Below, one piece after another: positions 8,988-20,168 of a stretch of DNA of 64,000 nucleotides. The notes under the pieces are model-generated. The model was not told where the DNA came from. It made no database searches and worked only from the letters and a program-made list of their open reading frames with translations. The translations under genes were made by a program, and so were the position numbers. Within the stretch, counting starts at the first letter, position 1. Every line of letters begins with the position of its first letter. The stretch comes from CALBPI01 sp039821605 (lineage in GTDB: Bacteria; Pseudomonadota; Gammaproteobacteria; Steroidobacterales; Woeseiaceae). Location: the NCBI GenBank assembly GCA_039821605.1, contig JBCBNV010000002.1:372001-436000 (forward strand). Reading direction: 5' to 3'.

Positions 8988-9925
8988 TGCGCGTCGAGCA
9001 CGCACAGGCCTTTGGCCGCGTAGCCGTGTTGTACGGCGGGGTGTCCCCCGAACGCGACGTGTCGCTCGACAGCGGCGCGGCCGTTCACGCCGCACTCGTG
9101 TCGCGTGGTGTCGATGCCGAGTTGTTCGACCCGGCCGAGCGAGCGCTGGCCGAGCTCGCGAGCGCTGGTTTCGACCGCGCCTGGAACGCACTGCACGGTG
9201 GTGCCGGCGAGGACGGCCGCCTGCAGGGTGCGCTGTCGATACTGGGTGTGCCCTACACGGGCAGCGGCGTGCTCGGCAGCGCATTGGCGATGGACAAGAT
9301 TCGCAGCAAGCAGCTGCTGGCGGCCAGCGGTGTGGCCGTCCCCACGAGCCTCGCGTTGCGACGCGGCGAGCCCATTCCCGGTGCGGTGACCTTTCCCGTG
9401 TTCGTCAAGCCGGTGTCGGGCGGGTCGAGCCTGGGTGCCGCCCCCGTGCACGAAGCCCGTGAGCTCGAGTCGGCACTCGAGAAGGCGTGGGCGCAGGACG
9501 ACACGGCACTCATCGAACCGCTGTTGCCAGGCCCGGAGTACACCGTGGGTGTGCTCGCGGGCCGCGCATTGCCGGCGATCCGCATCGAGGCCGCAGGTCG
9601 GTTCTACGACTATGACGCCAAGTACGTCGACGATGACACGCGTTTCGAATGCCCGGCGCTCGCTGACGGCGATCCGTTGGCCGCGGCACTGGCCACGGCC
9701 GCGCTGCGCAGTTTCGAAGTGTTGGGTTGCAGTGGCTGGGGGCGTGCCGACCTCATGCTCGATTCCGCGGGCGTGCCGCAGGTGCTCGAGGTCAACACCG
9801 TGCCCGGCATGACCAGCCACAGCCTCGTGCCCTGTGCGGCCGCAGCGGCCGGCATCGACTTCCCAGAGCTCTGCTGGCGTGTGCTCGAAACCAGTCTTGC
9901 CCAGGAGGTGACGCATGGCGGCTAA
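8987..9925 (+). CDS. ddl: D-alanine--D-alanine ligase (Ddl)
   Basis: Ddl is an ATP-grasp enzyme that makes the D-Ala-D-Ala dipeptide used by MurF. The 312-residue protein has the N-terminal segment VAVLYGGVSPERDVSLDSG, the substrate segment WNALHGGAGEDGRLQG, and ATP-grasp elements FPVFVKPVSGGSSLGA and EVNTVPGMTSHSLVP. The ATG overlaps the murB stop by one base (TGATG). The 3' end overlaps ftsQ by 11 bases. Length and position match DdlB of the E. coli cluster. Confidence 0.96.
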   Translation: MRVEHAQAFGRVAVLYGGVSPERDVSLDSGAAVHAALVSRGVDAELFDPAERALAELASAGFDRAWNALHGGAGEDGRLQGALSILGVPYTGSGVLGSALAMDKIRSKQLLAASGVAVPTSLALRRGEPIPGAVTFPVFVKPVSGGSSLGAAPVHEARELESALEKAWAQDDTALIEPLLPGPEYTVGVLAGRALPAIRIEAAGRFYDYDAKYVDDDTRFECPALADGDPLAAALATAALRSFEVLGCSGWGRADLMLDSAGVPQVLEVNTVPGMTSHSLVPCAAAAAGIDFPELCWRVLETSLAQEVTHGG

Positions 9926-10733
9926 GCAAGCCCGCCGTCGCAAGCCGCGGCGCAAGACACCGAACGTGGTGCTGCAATTGCCGCGCCGTGCCGTTCGCGT
10001 CGTGACCACGGCGGTCGTCGCCGCGGTCACGCTGTTTGCTGCCGGCGCCCTGACGCGTGCGGCATTCGACGCCCCCATCACGGCGTTGACCATCGATGCC
10101 GAGTACCAGCGCGTGAGTTCGCTGCAGCTCACGGAAGCGGTGCGGGGCGCCATTCACGGCGGCTTCCTGACCGTGCGGCTGGACCGGGTCCGAGAGTCTG
10201 TTGAGGCGCTCGAGTGGGTTGACACGGTCAGCGTACGTCGCGTGTGGCCTGACCAGCTGCACATCGTCGTGATCGAACAGAAGCCCGCCGCCCGATGGGG
10301 CGATAGCGGCCTGCTCAACACGCGCGGCGAGCTGTTCGTCGAGTCAGCAAGCCACCAGCTTGAAGAGTTGCCCCGCCTGGCAGGTCCGGCCAACGAAGTG
10401 CACACCGTGGCGGCGCAGTACCTGGCGCTGCGTGGCCCGCTCATCGAGGCCGGCCTGGGCCTCAGCGCCGTGACGCTCAGCGATCGCGGTGCCTGGAAGG
10501 TCGTGCTCGGCAACGGCATCGAAGTGCGCCTGGGCCGACAGCAGACCGACGACCGTGTCGATCGATTTCTTTCGGTGGCGGCGCCTGTCGTCGCACGCCA
10601 CGAGTCGCGCATTCGCTACGTCGACATGCGTTACAGCAATGGGTTTTCAATCGGCTGGAAAAAGCCCGAATACCGACGCGATGTGCACGCCGAAGCTACG
10701 GCGCGTGCAGCTGCGTTGCAGGGGAATCGCTAG
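9915..10733 (+). CDS. ftsQ: Cell division protein FtsQ
   Basis: FtsQ is a bitopic inner-membrane divisome scaffold that recruits FtsB/FtsL. The 272-residue product starts with a very basic cytoplasmic stretch (KQARRRKPRRK), followed by one membrane segment (about residues 28-52). A periplasmic POTRA domain comes next (ITALTIDAEYQRVSSLQL..., with EWVDTVSVRRVWPDQLHI), then the beta domain containing FVESASHQLEELPRLAGP. It overlaps ddl by 11 bases, and its TAG stop is followed directly by the ftsA ATG. Confidence 0.93.
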   Translation: MAAKQARRRKPRRKTPNVVLQLPRRAVRVVTTAVVAAVTLFAAGALTRAAFDAPITALTIDAEYQRVSSLQLTEAVRGAIHGGFLTVRLDRVRESVEALEWVDTVSVRRVWPDQLHIVVIEQKPAARWGDSGLLNTRGELFVESASHQLEELPRLAGPANEVHTVAAQYLALRGPLIEAGLGLSAVTLSDRGAWKVVLGNGIEVRLGRQQTDDRVDRFLSVAAPVVARHESRIRYVDMRYSNGFSIGWKKPEYRRDVHAEATARAAALQGNR

Positions 10734-11969
10734 ATGTCTCGCAGACCGGACCAGAACCTGATCGTCGGCCTCGATATCGGCACCTCCAAGGTGGTCGCCA
10801 TCGTCGGTGAGCTCGCCGAGGACGGCGGCATTGAGGTCATCGGCATCGGCTCGCACCCGTCACGCGGCCTCAAGAAGGGCGTCGTCGTCAACATCGAGTC
10901 GACCGTGCATTCGATCCAGCGCGCCGTCGAAGAGGCGGAGCTCATGGCCGGCTGCGATATCGAGGCCGTCTACACGGGCATCGCGGGCAGCCACATCCGC
11001 AGCCTCAATTCGCACGGCATCGTGGCGATTGGCGACAAGGAAGTGAGCCAGAGCGACGTCGACCGCGTCATCGACGCGGCGCGCGCCGTGGCGATCCCGG
11101 CCGACCAGAAGATCCTGCACATCCTGCCCCAGGAATTCATCATCGATAACCAGGAAGGCATTCGGGTGCCAGTCGGGATGTCAGGGGTGCGCCTCGAGGC
11201 CAAGGTGCACATGGTCACGGGCGCCGAGAGCGCCGCGCAGAACATCGTCAAGTGCGTGCAGCGCTGTGGGCTCGAGGTCGACGGCATCGTGCTCGAACAG
11301 CTCGCATCGAGTTTCGCCGTGCTGACGGAAGACGAAAAGGAGCTCGGTTCCTGCCTCGTCGACATCGGCGGTGGCACCACCGACATCGCCGTGTTCCTGG
11401 GCGGAGCGATCCAGCACACGGCCGTGATCCCCATCGCGGGCGATCAGGTCACGAACGATATCGCCGTGTCGATGCGCACGCCAACGCAGTACGCCGAAGA
11501 CATCAAGATCAAGTACGCCTGCGCTCTGTCGCAGCTGGCCAATCCCGACGAGACGATCGAAGTGCCCAGCGTCGGCGACCGGCCGCCCCGCCGCCTGGCG
11601 CGGCAGACGCTGGCCGAGATCGTCGAGCCACGCTACGAGGAGCTGTTCACGCTCATCCGCGACGAGCTGCGCCGTTCGGGCTTCGAGGAGCTTATCGCGG
11701 CGGGCCTCGTGATCACGGGTGGCAGCTCGAAGATGGAAGGCGCCGTCGAGCTTGCCGAGGAGGTGTTCCACCTGCCCGTGCGGCTCGGCGTGCCGCAGCA
11801 CGTGACGGGGCTGTCCGACGTCGTGCGCAATCCGATTCACGCGACCGGCGTTGGCCTGTTGTTGTACGGACAGAAGAGTCTCGAGCAGGGCGATCCGTTG
11901 CACCGCGACAAGCGACGCGGCCCGGGCGTGCTCGAGCAAATGAAGAAATGGTTCCAGGGGCACTTCTGA
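10734..11969 (+). CDS. ftsA: Cell division protein FtsA
   Basis: FtsA is an actin-like ATPase that tethers FtsZ filaments to the membrane. The 411-residue protein has the phosphate-1 motif GLDIGTSKV near residues 13-21, the 1C domain region, the phosphate-2 motif DIGGGTTDIAVF, and the adenosine motif GLVITGGSSKMEG. The C-terminus VLEQMKKWFQGHF is the expected amphipathic membrane-targeting helix. The start codon immediately follows the ftsQ stop. An 86-bp spacer with an imperfect hairpin separates it from ftsZ. Confidence 0.97.
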   Translation: MSRRPDQNLIVGLDIGTSKVVAIVGELAEDGGIEVIGIGSHPSRGLKKGVVVNIESTVHSIQRAVEEAELMAGCDIEAVYTGIAGSHIRSLNSHGIVAIGDKEVSQSDVDRVIDAARAVAIPADQKILHILPQEFIIDNQEGIRVPVGMSGVRLEAKVHMVTGAESAAQNIVKCVQRCGLEVDGIVLEQLASSFAVLTEDEKELGSCLVDIGGGTTDIAVFLGGAIQHTAVIPIAGDQVTNDIAVSMRTPTQYAEDIKIKYACALSQLANPDETIEVPSVGDRPPRRLARQTLAEIVEPRYEELFTLIRDELRRSGFEELIAAGLVITGGSSKMEGAVELAEEVFHLPVRLGVPQHVTGLSDVVRNPIHATGVGLLLYGQKSLEQGDPLHRDKRRGPGVLEQMKKWFQGHF

Positions 11970-11989
11970 GACGTGACCTGGATGGGTTC

Positions 11990-12014
11990 GGCCGGTCGGT
12001 TTGACCGAACGGCC
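11990..12014 (+). promoter_or_regulatory. Imperfect hairpin in the ftsA-ftsZ spacer
   Basis: GGCCGGTCGGT and ACCGAACGGCC form a stem of 10 matches in 11 around a TTG loop. It lies 42 bases before ftsZ and is not followed by a T tract, so it is not an obvious terminator. It could stabilise a processed ftsZ mRNA end. A clear Shine-Dalgarno (GAGGTGAG, 12043-12050) precedes the ftsZ ATG. Confidence 0.4.
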
Positions 12015-12055
12015 ATCGAGAGAAATGAAAAGTCCAACTGACGAGGTGAGTCACA

Positions 12056-13243
12056 ATGTTTGAACTGATGGATGCACACAGCCAGACGGCTGTCATCAAG
12101 GTCATCGGGGTCGGCGGCGGCGGCGGCAACGCCGTGTCCTACATGGTCGAGTCCGGAATCGAAGGCGTCGATTTCATCTGCGCCAACACCGATGCGCAGG
12201 CGCTCAAGAACATCGAGGTTCGTACGAGCCTGCAGATCGGCTGCAACATTACGAAGGGTCTGGGCGCGGGCGCCAACCCCGACGTCGGTCGCCAGGCCGC
12301 GATGGAAGATCGCGACCGGATCCAGGAGGTCATCGAAGGCGCCGACATGCTGTTCATCACAGCCGGCATGGGCGGTGGTACGGGCACGGGTGCCGCACCC
12401 ATCGTGGCCCAGGTCGCCAAAGAGATGGGGATCCTGACCGTAGCCGTCGTCACGCGCCCGTTCATGATGGAAGGCGCCAAGCGCGCCTCAATCGCCGATC
12501 AGGGAATCGCCGAACTGGGCAAGTACGTGGATTCGCTGATCACGATTCCCAACGAAAAGCTCCTGAGCGTGCTGGGTGCAGAGACGACGCTGCTTGACGC
12601 CTTCGGGTCTGCCAACCAGGTGCTGCAGGGTGCCGTGCAGGGGATCGCCGAGCTCATCACGCGTCCGGGTCTCATCAACGTCGACTTCGCCGACGTTCGC
12701 ACGGTCATGGCCGAAATGGGCATGGCGATGATGGGTTCGGGTGTTGCGTCGGGTGAAGACCGTGCACGCGAGGCCGCTGAGGCCGCCGCTTCGAGCCCGC
12801 TGCTCGAGGACATCAACCTCGCCGGTGCCAACGGCATCCTCGTCAACGTCACGGCGGGCATGGACCTGTCGATCGGCGAGTTCCAGGAAGTCGGCGAGAC
12901 GATTCGCGAATTCGCATCGGACGACGCGACGGTCGTGGTCGGCACGGTGATCGATCCGGACCTCAGCAACACGATTCGCGTGACGGTCGTCGCCACGGGC
13001 CTCGGTCAGCCCGCGCGCCAGGCGCAGCAGCCGCCCATGCGCGTGGTGCGCCAGCAGCAGCAACGCGAGGAGCCCGTGACCGTGGCGCCGAGCAAGGCGG
13101 CCTCGACCAACGAGCCCAACTACCAGGATCTCGAGAAGCCGACGATCGCGCGCAAGCGCGCGGTGGGCGATGGTCTCGGTGACGGCATGTTGCAGGAGGA
13201 GCTGCTGGACATCCCCGCGTTCCTGCGCCGCCAGGCCGACTGA
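12056..13243 (+). CDS. ftsZ: Cell division GTPase FtsZ
   Basis: FtsZ is the tubulin-like GTPase that forms the division ring. The 395-residue protein has the N-terminal GTP-binding domain with the tubulin signature GGGTGTG at residues 106-112 and the T7-loop region. A glutamine/proline-rich linker (about residues 320-380) leads to the conserved C-terminal peptide LDIPAFLRRQAD (residues 384-395) that binds FtsA, ZapD and ZipA-type partners. GAGGTGAG at 12043-12050 is a good ribosome binding site. ZapD, one of its binding partners, is encoded at 19344-20147. Confidence 0.98.
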   Translation: MFELMDAHSQTAVIKVIGVGGGGGNAVSYMVESGIEGVDFICANTDAQALKNIEVRTSLQIGCNITKGLGAGANPDVGRQAAMEDRDRIQEVIEGADMLFITAGMGGGTGTGAAPIVAQVAKEMGILTVAVVTRPFMMEGAKRASIADQGIAELGKYVDSLITIPNEKLLSVLGAETTLLDAFGSANQVLQGAVQGIAELITRPGLINVDFADVRTVMAEMGMAMMGSGVASGEDRAREAAEAAASSPLLEDINLAGANGILVNVTAGMDLSIGEFQEVGETIREFASDDATVVVGTVIDPDLSNTIRVTVVATGLGQPARQAQQPPMRVVRQQQQREEPVTVAPSKAASTNEPNYQDLEKPTIARKRAVGDGLGDGMLQEELLDIPAFLRRQAD

Positions 13244-13258
13244 CGCGGACCGCGACCC

Positions 13259-13297
13259 GCACGACGCGCGCCGCCACTCACCCGGCGCGCGTCGTGC
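13259..13297 (+). terminator. Strong hairpin after ftsZ
   Basis: A perfect 15-bp stem (GCACGACGCGCGCCG, 13259-13273, paired with 13283-13297) with a 9-base loop starts 16 bases after the ftsZ stop. The following sequence (GTCCGTCTTG) is only mildly T-rich, so termination may be partial. It probably ends or processes the division-cluster transcript. Confidence 0.65.
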
Positions 13298-13368
13298 GTC
13301 CGTCTTGCGCGGTATCGTGTGCAACGCACGGTGCCCGGCTGGCGCCCGTCAGCTGTGTGACAATTCCT

Positions 13369-13396
13369 TTGCGATTTGTGAACTTTCGGTTACTAT
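13369..13396 (+). promoter_or_regulatory. Candidate sigma-70 promoter in the ftsZ-lpxC gap
   Basis: TTGCGA (13369-13374) and TACTAT (13391-13396) are separated by 16 bases in an AT-richer stretch than the surroundings. Transcription would begin near 13403 and run either into the intrinsic terminator at 13526-13550 or on into lpxC. Confidence 0.5.
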
Positions 13397-13402
13397 CCGT
13401 GC

Positions 13403-13550
13403 CCAAGTTATTGATTTTGCGTATTTCGGCAGCCGTATTGGCCTGAAAAACGCTGGCATGGACGCAACATGCGCTCGCGGAGGATTCCGCGGGAGCCGGC
13501 ACGACCACGAACGCAAAACGGGGATCTGCACCGTCGAGTGCAGTTTTATT
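13403..13550 (+). ncRNA. Possible short leader RNA between ftsZ and lpxC
   Basis: The gap 13244-13635 (392 bases) has no convincing protein gene. Between the promoter candidate (13369-13396) and the intrinsic terminator (13526-13550), about 148 nt would be transcribed. It contains a hairpin CGCGGA-GGAT-TCCGCG at 13476-13491, which presents GGA in its loop, the form of site bound by CsrA/RsmA. It may be an independent small RNA or a conditional leader of lpxC. I know of no named family for it. The assignment rests only on signal layout. Confidence 0.35.
13526..13550 (+). terminator. Intrinsic terminator or attenuator upstream of lpxC
   Basis: CTGCAC (13526-13531) pairs with GTGCAG (13538-13543) around a 6-base loop and is followed at once by TTTTATT (13544-13550). 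This is the classic form of a rho-independent terminator, but with a short stem. It sits 85 bases before the lpxC start. Confidence 0.55.
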
Positions 13551-13635
13551 AAGGCGACACAAAACGTTAGAGACTCTGCAGCGCAGCCCTCAGTGGCGCG
13601 CAGCCAGCGTTGAGTGCGGCCATGAGATTGTTGTA

Positions 13636-14544
13636 ATGCTGCGACAAAGAACACTCAAGACGACGATCCGCGCCACGGGCGTGGGCCTGCACACGGGCGA
13701 AAAGGTCTACATGACGCTGCGTCCGGCTGCCCCGAACACGGGCGTCGTATTCAGGCGGATCGACCTCGAGACACCGGTCGATATTCCGGCGGACGGCCGC
13801 CGCGTGCGCGAGACCATGCTCGGCACCAACCTGTTCGAGGGCGAGCACAAGGTCGGCACCGTGGAGCACCTGCTCTCAGCCGTGTCGGCACTGGGCATTG
13901 ACAACCTCTTCGTCGACATTTCGGCGCCCGAGGTGCCGATCATGGACGGCAGCGCCGCACCCTTCGTCTTCCTGCTCCAGTCTGCGGGCATCGAAGAGCA
14001 GGACGTGGCCAAGAAGCTGCTGCGCATCCGCCGCAAGATTCGCGTCGAGGACGGCGACAAGTGGGCGGAGCTCGCGCCCCACGACGGCTTTCGCATCAAC
14101 TTCGCAATCAATTTCAATCACCCGGTCTTCGCCGACCAGCGCCAGCAGCTGTCACTCGACCTGTCGTCGAGCGCGTTTCTGCGCGAGGTCAGCCGCGCCC
14201 GCACCTTTGGTTTCATGCGTGACATTGAGGCGCTGCGAGAGCGCGGCCTGACGCTGGGCGGCAGCATGGACAATGCCATCGTGCTTGACGACTACCGCAT
14301 CCTCAACGAGGACGGCCTGCGTTACGAGGACGAGTTTGTGCGCCACAAGGTGCTTGATGCGGTGGGCGACCTGTTCCTGCTGGGCTACGGGCTCATCGGC
14401 GAATACACGGCCTATAAGTCCGGGCACGACCTGAATAACAAGCTGGTCCGCGCCGTCCTCGAAGACGCGAGCTGCCACGACATCGTCAGTTATGACGAGG
14501 GTACGACGGCGCCCGTACAGTACCCGGCGCCCGTTACTGCCTGA
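13636..14544 (+). CDS. lpxC: UDP-3-O-acyl-N-acetylglucosamine deacetylase (LpxC)
   Basis: LpxC is the zinc amidase that commits the cell to lipid A synthesis. The 302-residue protein keeps the metal ligands His78, His237 and Asp241 and the catalytic His264, at the same numbers as the Pseudomonas enzyme as I recall them. MLRQRTLKTTIRATGVGLHTGEKV is interrupted by no gap, and the start is supported by this conserved N-terminus. The gene follows a 392-base leader region with its own signals. Its last 11 bases overlap the end of the convergent dciA gene. Confidence 0.97.
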   Translation: MLRQRTLKTTIRATGVGLHTGEKVYMTLRPAAPNTGVVFRRIDLETPVDIPADGRRVRETMLGTNLFEGEHKVGTVEHLLSAVSALGIDNLFVDISAPEVPIMDGSAAPFVFLLQSAGIEEQDVAKKLLRIRRKIRVEDGDKWAELAPHDGFRINFAINFNHPVFADQRQQLSLDLSSSAFLREVSRARTFGFMRDIEALRERGLTLGGSMDNAIVLDDYRILNEDGLRYEDEFVRHKVLDAVGDLFLLGYGLIGEYTAYKSGHDLNNKLVRAVLEDASCHDIVSYDEGTTAPVQYPAPVTA

Positions 14545-14848
14545 CGGGGCGCGCCCGAACGCGACAACGCGCGGCCTGGACGCCGTTTCGGCGGGCACAG
14601 GCCAAGAGATCATCAGCATGGAAGCGCAGCCGCGCCGCCCAGGCGGCGCTGGCACAAACGACGACGAGGACGCGGTCCGAATCGACCGCAGCGCCCGTGA
14701 TGTGGCCGCCGAGCCCATCGGGCAGGCCGGCCGCGAGCTGGTCGCGCAGTGCCACCATCGAGGCGGCACGGCCGGCCAGTGCACCCAGCGGTGAATCGGC
14801 GTCGGTCAACAGGTTTTTCAGGGACTTGGAGTCCTTTTTGGAGTCCAT
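14534..14848 (-). CDS. dciA: DUF721/DciA-family protein, likely replicative helicase loader
   Basis: The 104-residue protein matches the small DUF721 (DciA) family by its pattern: a basic N-terminus (MDSKKDSKSLKNLL) and a compact alpha/beta domain with the core LVVVCASAAWAARLRF. DciA is known to help load DnaB in bacteria without DnaC. Its place between lpxC and an M23 peptidase before secA is the usual one in Pseudomonas and Xanthomonas. The frame stays open for a long way upstream through the M23 gene, but ATG 14848 is the sensible start. It converges on lpxC with an 11-base overlap. Confidence 0.85.
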   Translation of the reverse strand: MDSKKDSKSLKNLLTDADSPLGALAGRAASMVALRDQLAAGLPDGLGGHITGAAVDSDRVLVVVCASAAWAARLRFHADDLLACARRNGVQAARCRVRARPVRQ

Positions 14849-15037
14849 ATCTGGCCCGTTTCGGTGTGAATCCGTGACGCGGTTCTCAATATCGGCTGTG
14901 ATGCTAGCACTAGTGAGAACCCGTCGATGGAAATGCCGCGCCGGCAACGGCACATTATGACGAGGGGGCTGTAGTGCCCCGCACTTTCTGGTAAAAGAAC
15001 GGGCTGGCCCGATCCACCGCACGCGAATACTCTCTGC

Positions 15038-15970
15038 ATGAATGTTGTCATCTTCCGCAACGGTAGCCACGGACCGCGCCAATTCAGCCTGACGTCGCCG
15101 GGTTTCATTACGGCGGCAGTCGCCGCGCTCGCAGCCGTCACGGCGCTCGTTTTCGGGGCGGGTTACACGCTCGCACTGCAGAAGAACGACGTCGCGGATA
15201 CCAATGAGATGCGCGCCATGGCTGACGACCTCGAGGCCCAGCGGGTCGCGCTCGAAGCGGCCAAACGCCGCGCTCAGGACACGCTCGACGCCCTGGCCAT
15301 CCGCATTGGGCGCATGAATGCTCACATCGTCCGGCTCGACGCCCTGGGTCAGCGCCTGACCGAGATGGCCGATCTCGAAGACGGCGAATTCGATTTCCAG
15401 TCGCAGCCGCCAATCGGTGGTCCCGAAGAGACCGAGCTCTTCCTGGATATGGATGAAGCGGGCCTGAGCACCCAGCTCGACAACCTCGACCTGCAGATTG
15501 AAGACCGCGCGCGGCAGCTCGGTGTGCTCGAAAGCGTCATGCTCTCGCGCAACCTGGGCGAGCGCACGCGTCCGCGGGGCCGCCCCGTCGATGGCGGCTG
15601 GATCTCCTCGTACTTCGGGATGCGCACCGACCCCTTCACGGGCAAGAAAGCGCGTCACAAGGGCATCGACTTCGCGGGCAAGGCTGGCGCCAATATTCAC
15701 GCGGTTGGCTCTGGCGTCGTCACCTACTCGGGCAACCGCTATGGCTACGGCCTCATGGTCGAAATCGATCATGGTGACGGCTTCGTGACCCGCTACGCGC
15801 ACAACGCCGAGAACACGGTGGTGGTCGGGCAAGAAGTCCAGAAGGGCCAGCTCATCGGCTACATGGGCTCGACCGGCCGCGCGACGGGCCCGAATATGCA
15901 CTTTGAAGTGCTCAAGGACGGGGCGCCCCAGAACCCCGTCAACTACATTCGCGACGCCATCGGCAACTGA
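15038..15970 (+). CDS. Membrane-anchored M23 (LytM-type) peptidase
   Basis: The 310-residue protein has a short cytoplasmic start, one membrane segment (about residues 22-45), a coiled-coil stretch (about 55-110), and a C-terminal LytM domain (about 187-300) facing the periplasm. Family members cut peptidoglycan cross-links or activate amidases. Zinc ligand candidates are His207 and Asp211 (HKGID) and His288. His255 (RYAHN) matches one catalytic histidine. The usual HxH before FEV reads Asn286-Met-His288, so the first histidine is missing. Activity may therefore be altered, or the protein may act as an activator like EnvC. The gene is divergent from dciA and precedes secA. Confidence 0.9.
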   Translation: MNVVIFRNGSHGPRQFSLTSPGFITAAVAALAAVTALVFGAGYTLALQKNDVADTNEMRAMADDLEAQRVALEAAKRRAQDTLDALAIRIGRMNAHIVRLDALGQRLTEMADLEDGEFDFQSQPPIGGPEETELFLDMDEAGLSTQLDNLDLQIEDRARQLGVLESVMLSRNLGERTRPRGRPVDGGWISSYFGMRTDPFTGKKARHKGIDFAGKAGANIHAVGSGVVTYSGNRYGYGLMVEIDHGDGFVTRYAHNAENTVVVGQEVQKGQLIGYMGSTGRATGPNMHFEVLKDGAPQNPVNYIRDAIGN

Positions 15971-16128
15971 GCTTCGGCTCGCCCTTGAAATTCCCGCATC
16001 GCGCGCCATCCCTGTAGGTACGTTTCGGTGATACCCAAGCCGCCCGGCAACGCTTAAAATGACGGGCTGCCACGGTGCGGCCGTGAGGATCACGGCGCGC
16101 CACCGATTCAAAGCGCCCGCTACATCAC

Positions 16129-16134
16129 AGGGAG
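16129..16134 (+). promoter_or_regulatory. Ribosome binding site fixing the secA TTG start
   Basis: AGGGAG lies six bases before the TTG at 16141. No ATG or GTG in the right place fits the conserved SecA N-terminus, so this site supports a TTG start. Confidence 0.7.
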
Positions 16135-16140
16135 CCAGTT

Positions 16141-18954
<2,814 letters not shown>

Positions 18955-18957
18955 CGG

Positions 18958-19347
18958 GTGCCCGACACCCGTATTGATGTCGCCGCCGGCGTCCTGCGCC
19001 GCGGCGATTCAGTCCTGCTTGCCGAACGCGTCCGCGGCGGCCACGGTGAGGGCTACTGGGAGTTTCCGGGCGGCAAGATCGAACCCGGTGAGTCGCCGGC
19101 ACAGGCGCTCGCGCGCGAGCTCGAGGAAGAGATCGGTGTGCGCATTGACGGCCCCGAGCCACTGATCACGCTGAGCCACGACTATCCGCAACGCCAGGTC
19201 CGGCTGCATGTGTTTGAGGTGCATGCCTGGCGCGGCGAGCCCGCGGGCAGGGAAGGGCAGGCTGTGCAGTGGTGTGCCGTGTCCGCGCTCGAACGCGTTC
19301 GGTTGCTCGAGGCCAACGCGCCGATCATTGCGGCGCTGGCGCGCTAG
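18958..19347 (+). CDS. mutT: 8-oxo-dGTP diphosphatase (MutT, Nudix)
   Basis: MutT removes oxidised dGTP from the nucleotide pool and so prevents AT-to-CG transversions. The 129-residue protein has a complete Nudix box from about Gly39 to Val61 (GKIEPGE...RELEEEIGV) and the aromatic segment GYWEFPGGK. The start is GTG, three bases after the secA stop, so the two are co-transcribed. The TAG stop overlaps the stop of convergent zapD as CTAG. Confidence 0.92.
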   Translation: MPDTRIDVAAGVLRRGDSVLLAERVRGGHGEGYWEFPGGKIEPGESPAQALARELEEEIGVRIDGPEPLITLSHDYPQRQVRLHVFEVHAWRGEPAGREGQAVQWCAVSALERVRLLEANAPIIAALAR

Positions 19348-20147
19348 CAGATGCTGAGCTGAAAGTTCACGTCCTGGCTCGTCTGTGCGGGACGGGCGTC
19401 AACATCGTTCCAGCTCAGGAATCGGATCGTGAAGCGTTGCGGGCTGCCGGAAATCTCCGGAAACAGACCGGCGCCGCCGGCCAGTCGAACACGCAGCATG
19501 CGACAGCTCGTCTCGCGTGAGATCGAGTACTGGTACATGCCCGCCTGCGCCGTGTAGTCGACGGGCGTTGCACTCTGTCGGATCAGCCACATGACCTGTT
19601 GCACGGCATCACAGAGCGGTCGCAGCGAACCCAGCCAAAGGTCGAGGTGCTGCAGGCGCGCGTCGTAAGGCTGGCGCAGCCAGTGACTGAACAGCGGCAG
19701 ATCAAACTCGCAGGTGCCACCCGGGATGGCGCTGCGGTGCTTGATGGCGCTCAGGAATTCTGAGTCCTTGATGGTCTGCAGGTAGTGCGGACCGATGGCA
19801 TTGAGCGATTGGCGCGAGGCGCGCAGCTCTGTCAGCAAGCTGTCGACGCGCGTGCGATCGACACTGGGATTGGCGGCAAAGCCCTCGAGCTCACCGAGTT
19901 GACGCTCGAGCTCCTTGAGCACGTCGCTACGGACGTCGCCACGGCCGAGGATGGCTGCAATCTCGAGCATGCCCGTGATGGCTTCACGGGTGTCGATTTG
20001 CGACTCCTGGGCGACGTGGTGTTCGGTTTGGCGGTAGAGAAATTCGAGCCGCAGAAAGGTGCGCATCCGCTCGTTGAGCGGTTGCTCGTAGATCGCGTCC
20101 GCGGCCTCACTGTGGGGCTCGCGAGCATTTTCGACGACAAAAACCAT
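19344..20147 (-). CDS. zapD: Z-ring-associated protein ZapD
   Basis: ZapD (YacF) bundles FtsZ filaments by binding the FtsZ C-terminal peptide. The 267-residue protein has the family N-terminus with YEQPLNERMRTFLRLEFLYRQ, a helical part (about residues 20-120), and a C-terminal beta part with SRETSCRMLRVRL. The length matches E. coli ZapD (247) with a slightly longer N-terminus. It is downstream of coaE on the same strand, separated by 21 bases, which is the common coaE-zapD pairing. Confidence 0.93.
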   Translation of the reverse strand: MVFVVENAREPHSEAADAIYEQPLNERMRTFLRLEFLYRQTEHHVAQESQIDTREAITGMLEIAAILGRGDVRSDVLKELERQLGELEGFAANPSVDRTRVDSLLTELRASRQSLNAIGPHYLQTIKDSEFLSAIKHRSAIPGGTCEFDLPLFSHWLRQPYDARLQHLDLWLGSLRPLCDAVQQVMWLIRQSATPVDYTAQAGMYQYSISRETSCRMLRVRLAGGAGLFPEISGSPQRFTIRFLSWNDVDARPAQTSQDVNFQLSIC

Positions 20148-20168
20148 GGGTAAAGCCTGCTGCGCCGA

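Noticed and set aside
13170..13613. A 147-codon plus frame spanning the ftsZ end and the lpxC leader
   Set aside because: Its first part overlaps ftsZ out of frame, and the composition (many Cys and Arg) is not that of a protein gene.
14849..16111. Long upstream extension of dciA through the M23 gene
   Set aside because: The extension runs antisense to a clear peptidase gene; only the last 104 codons have DUF721 character.
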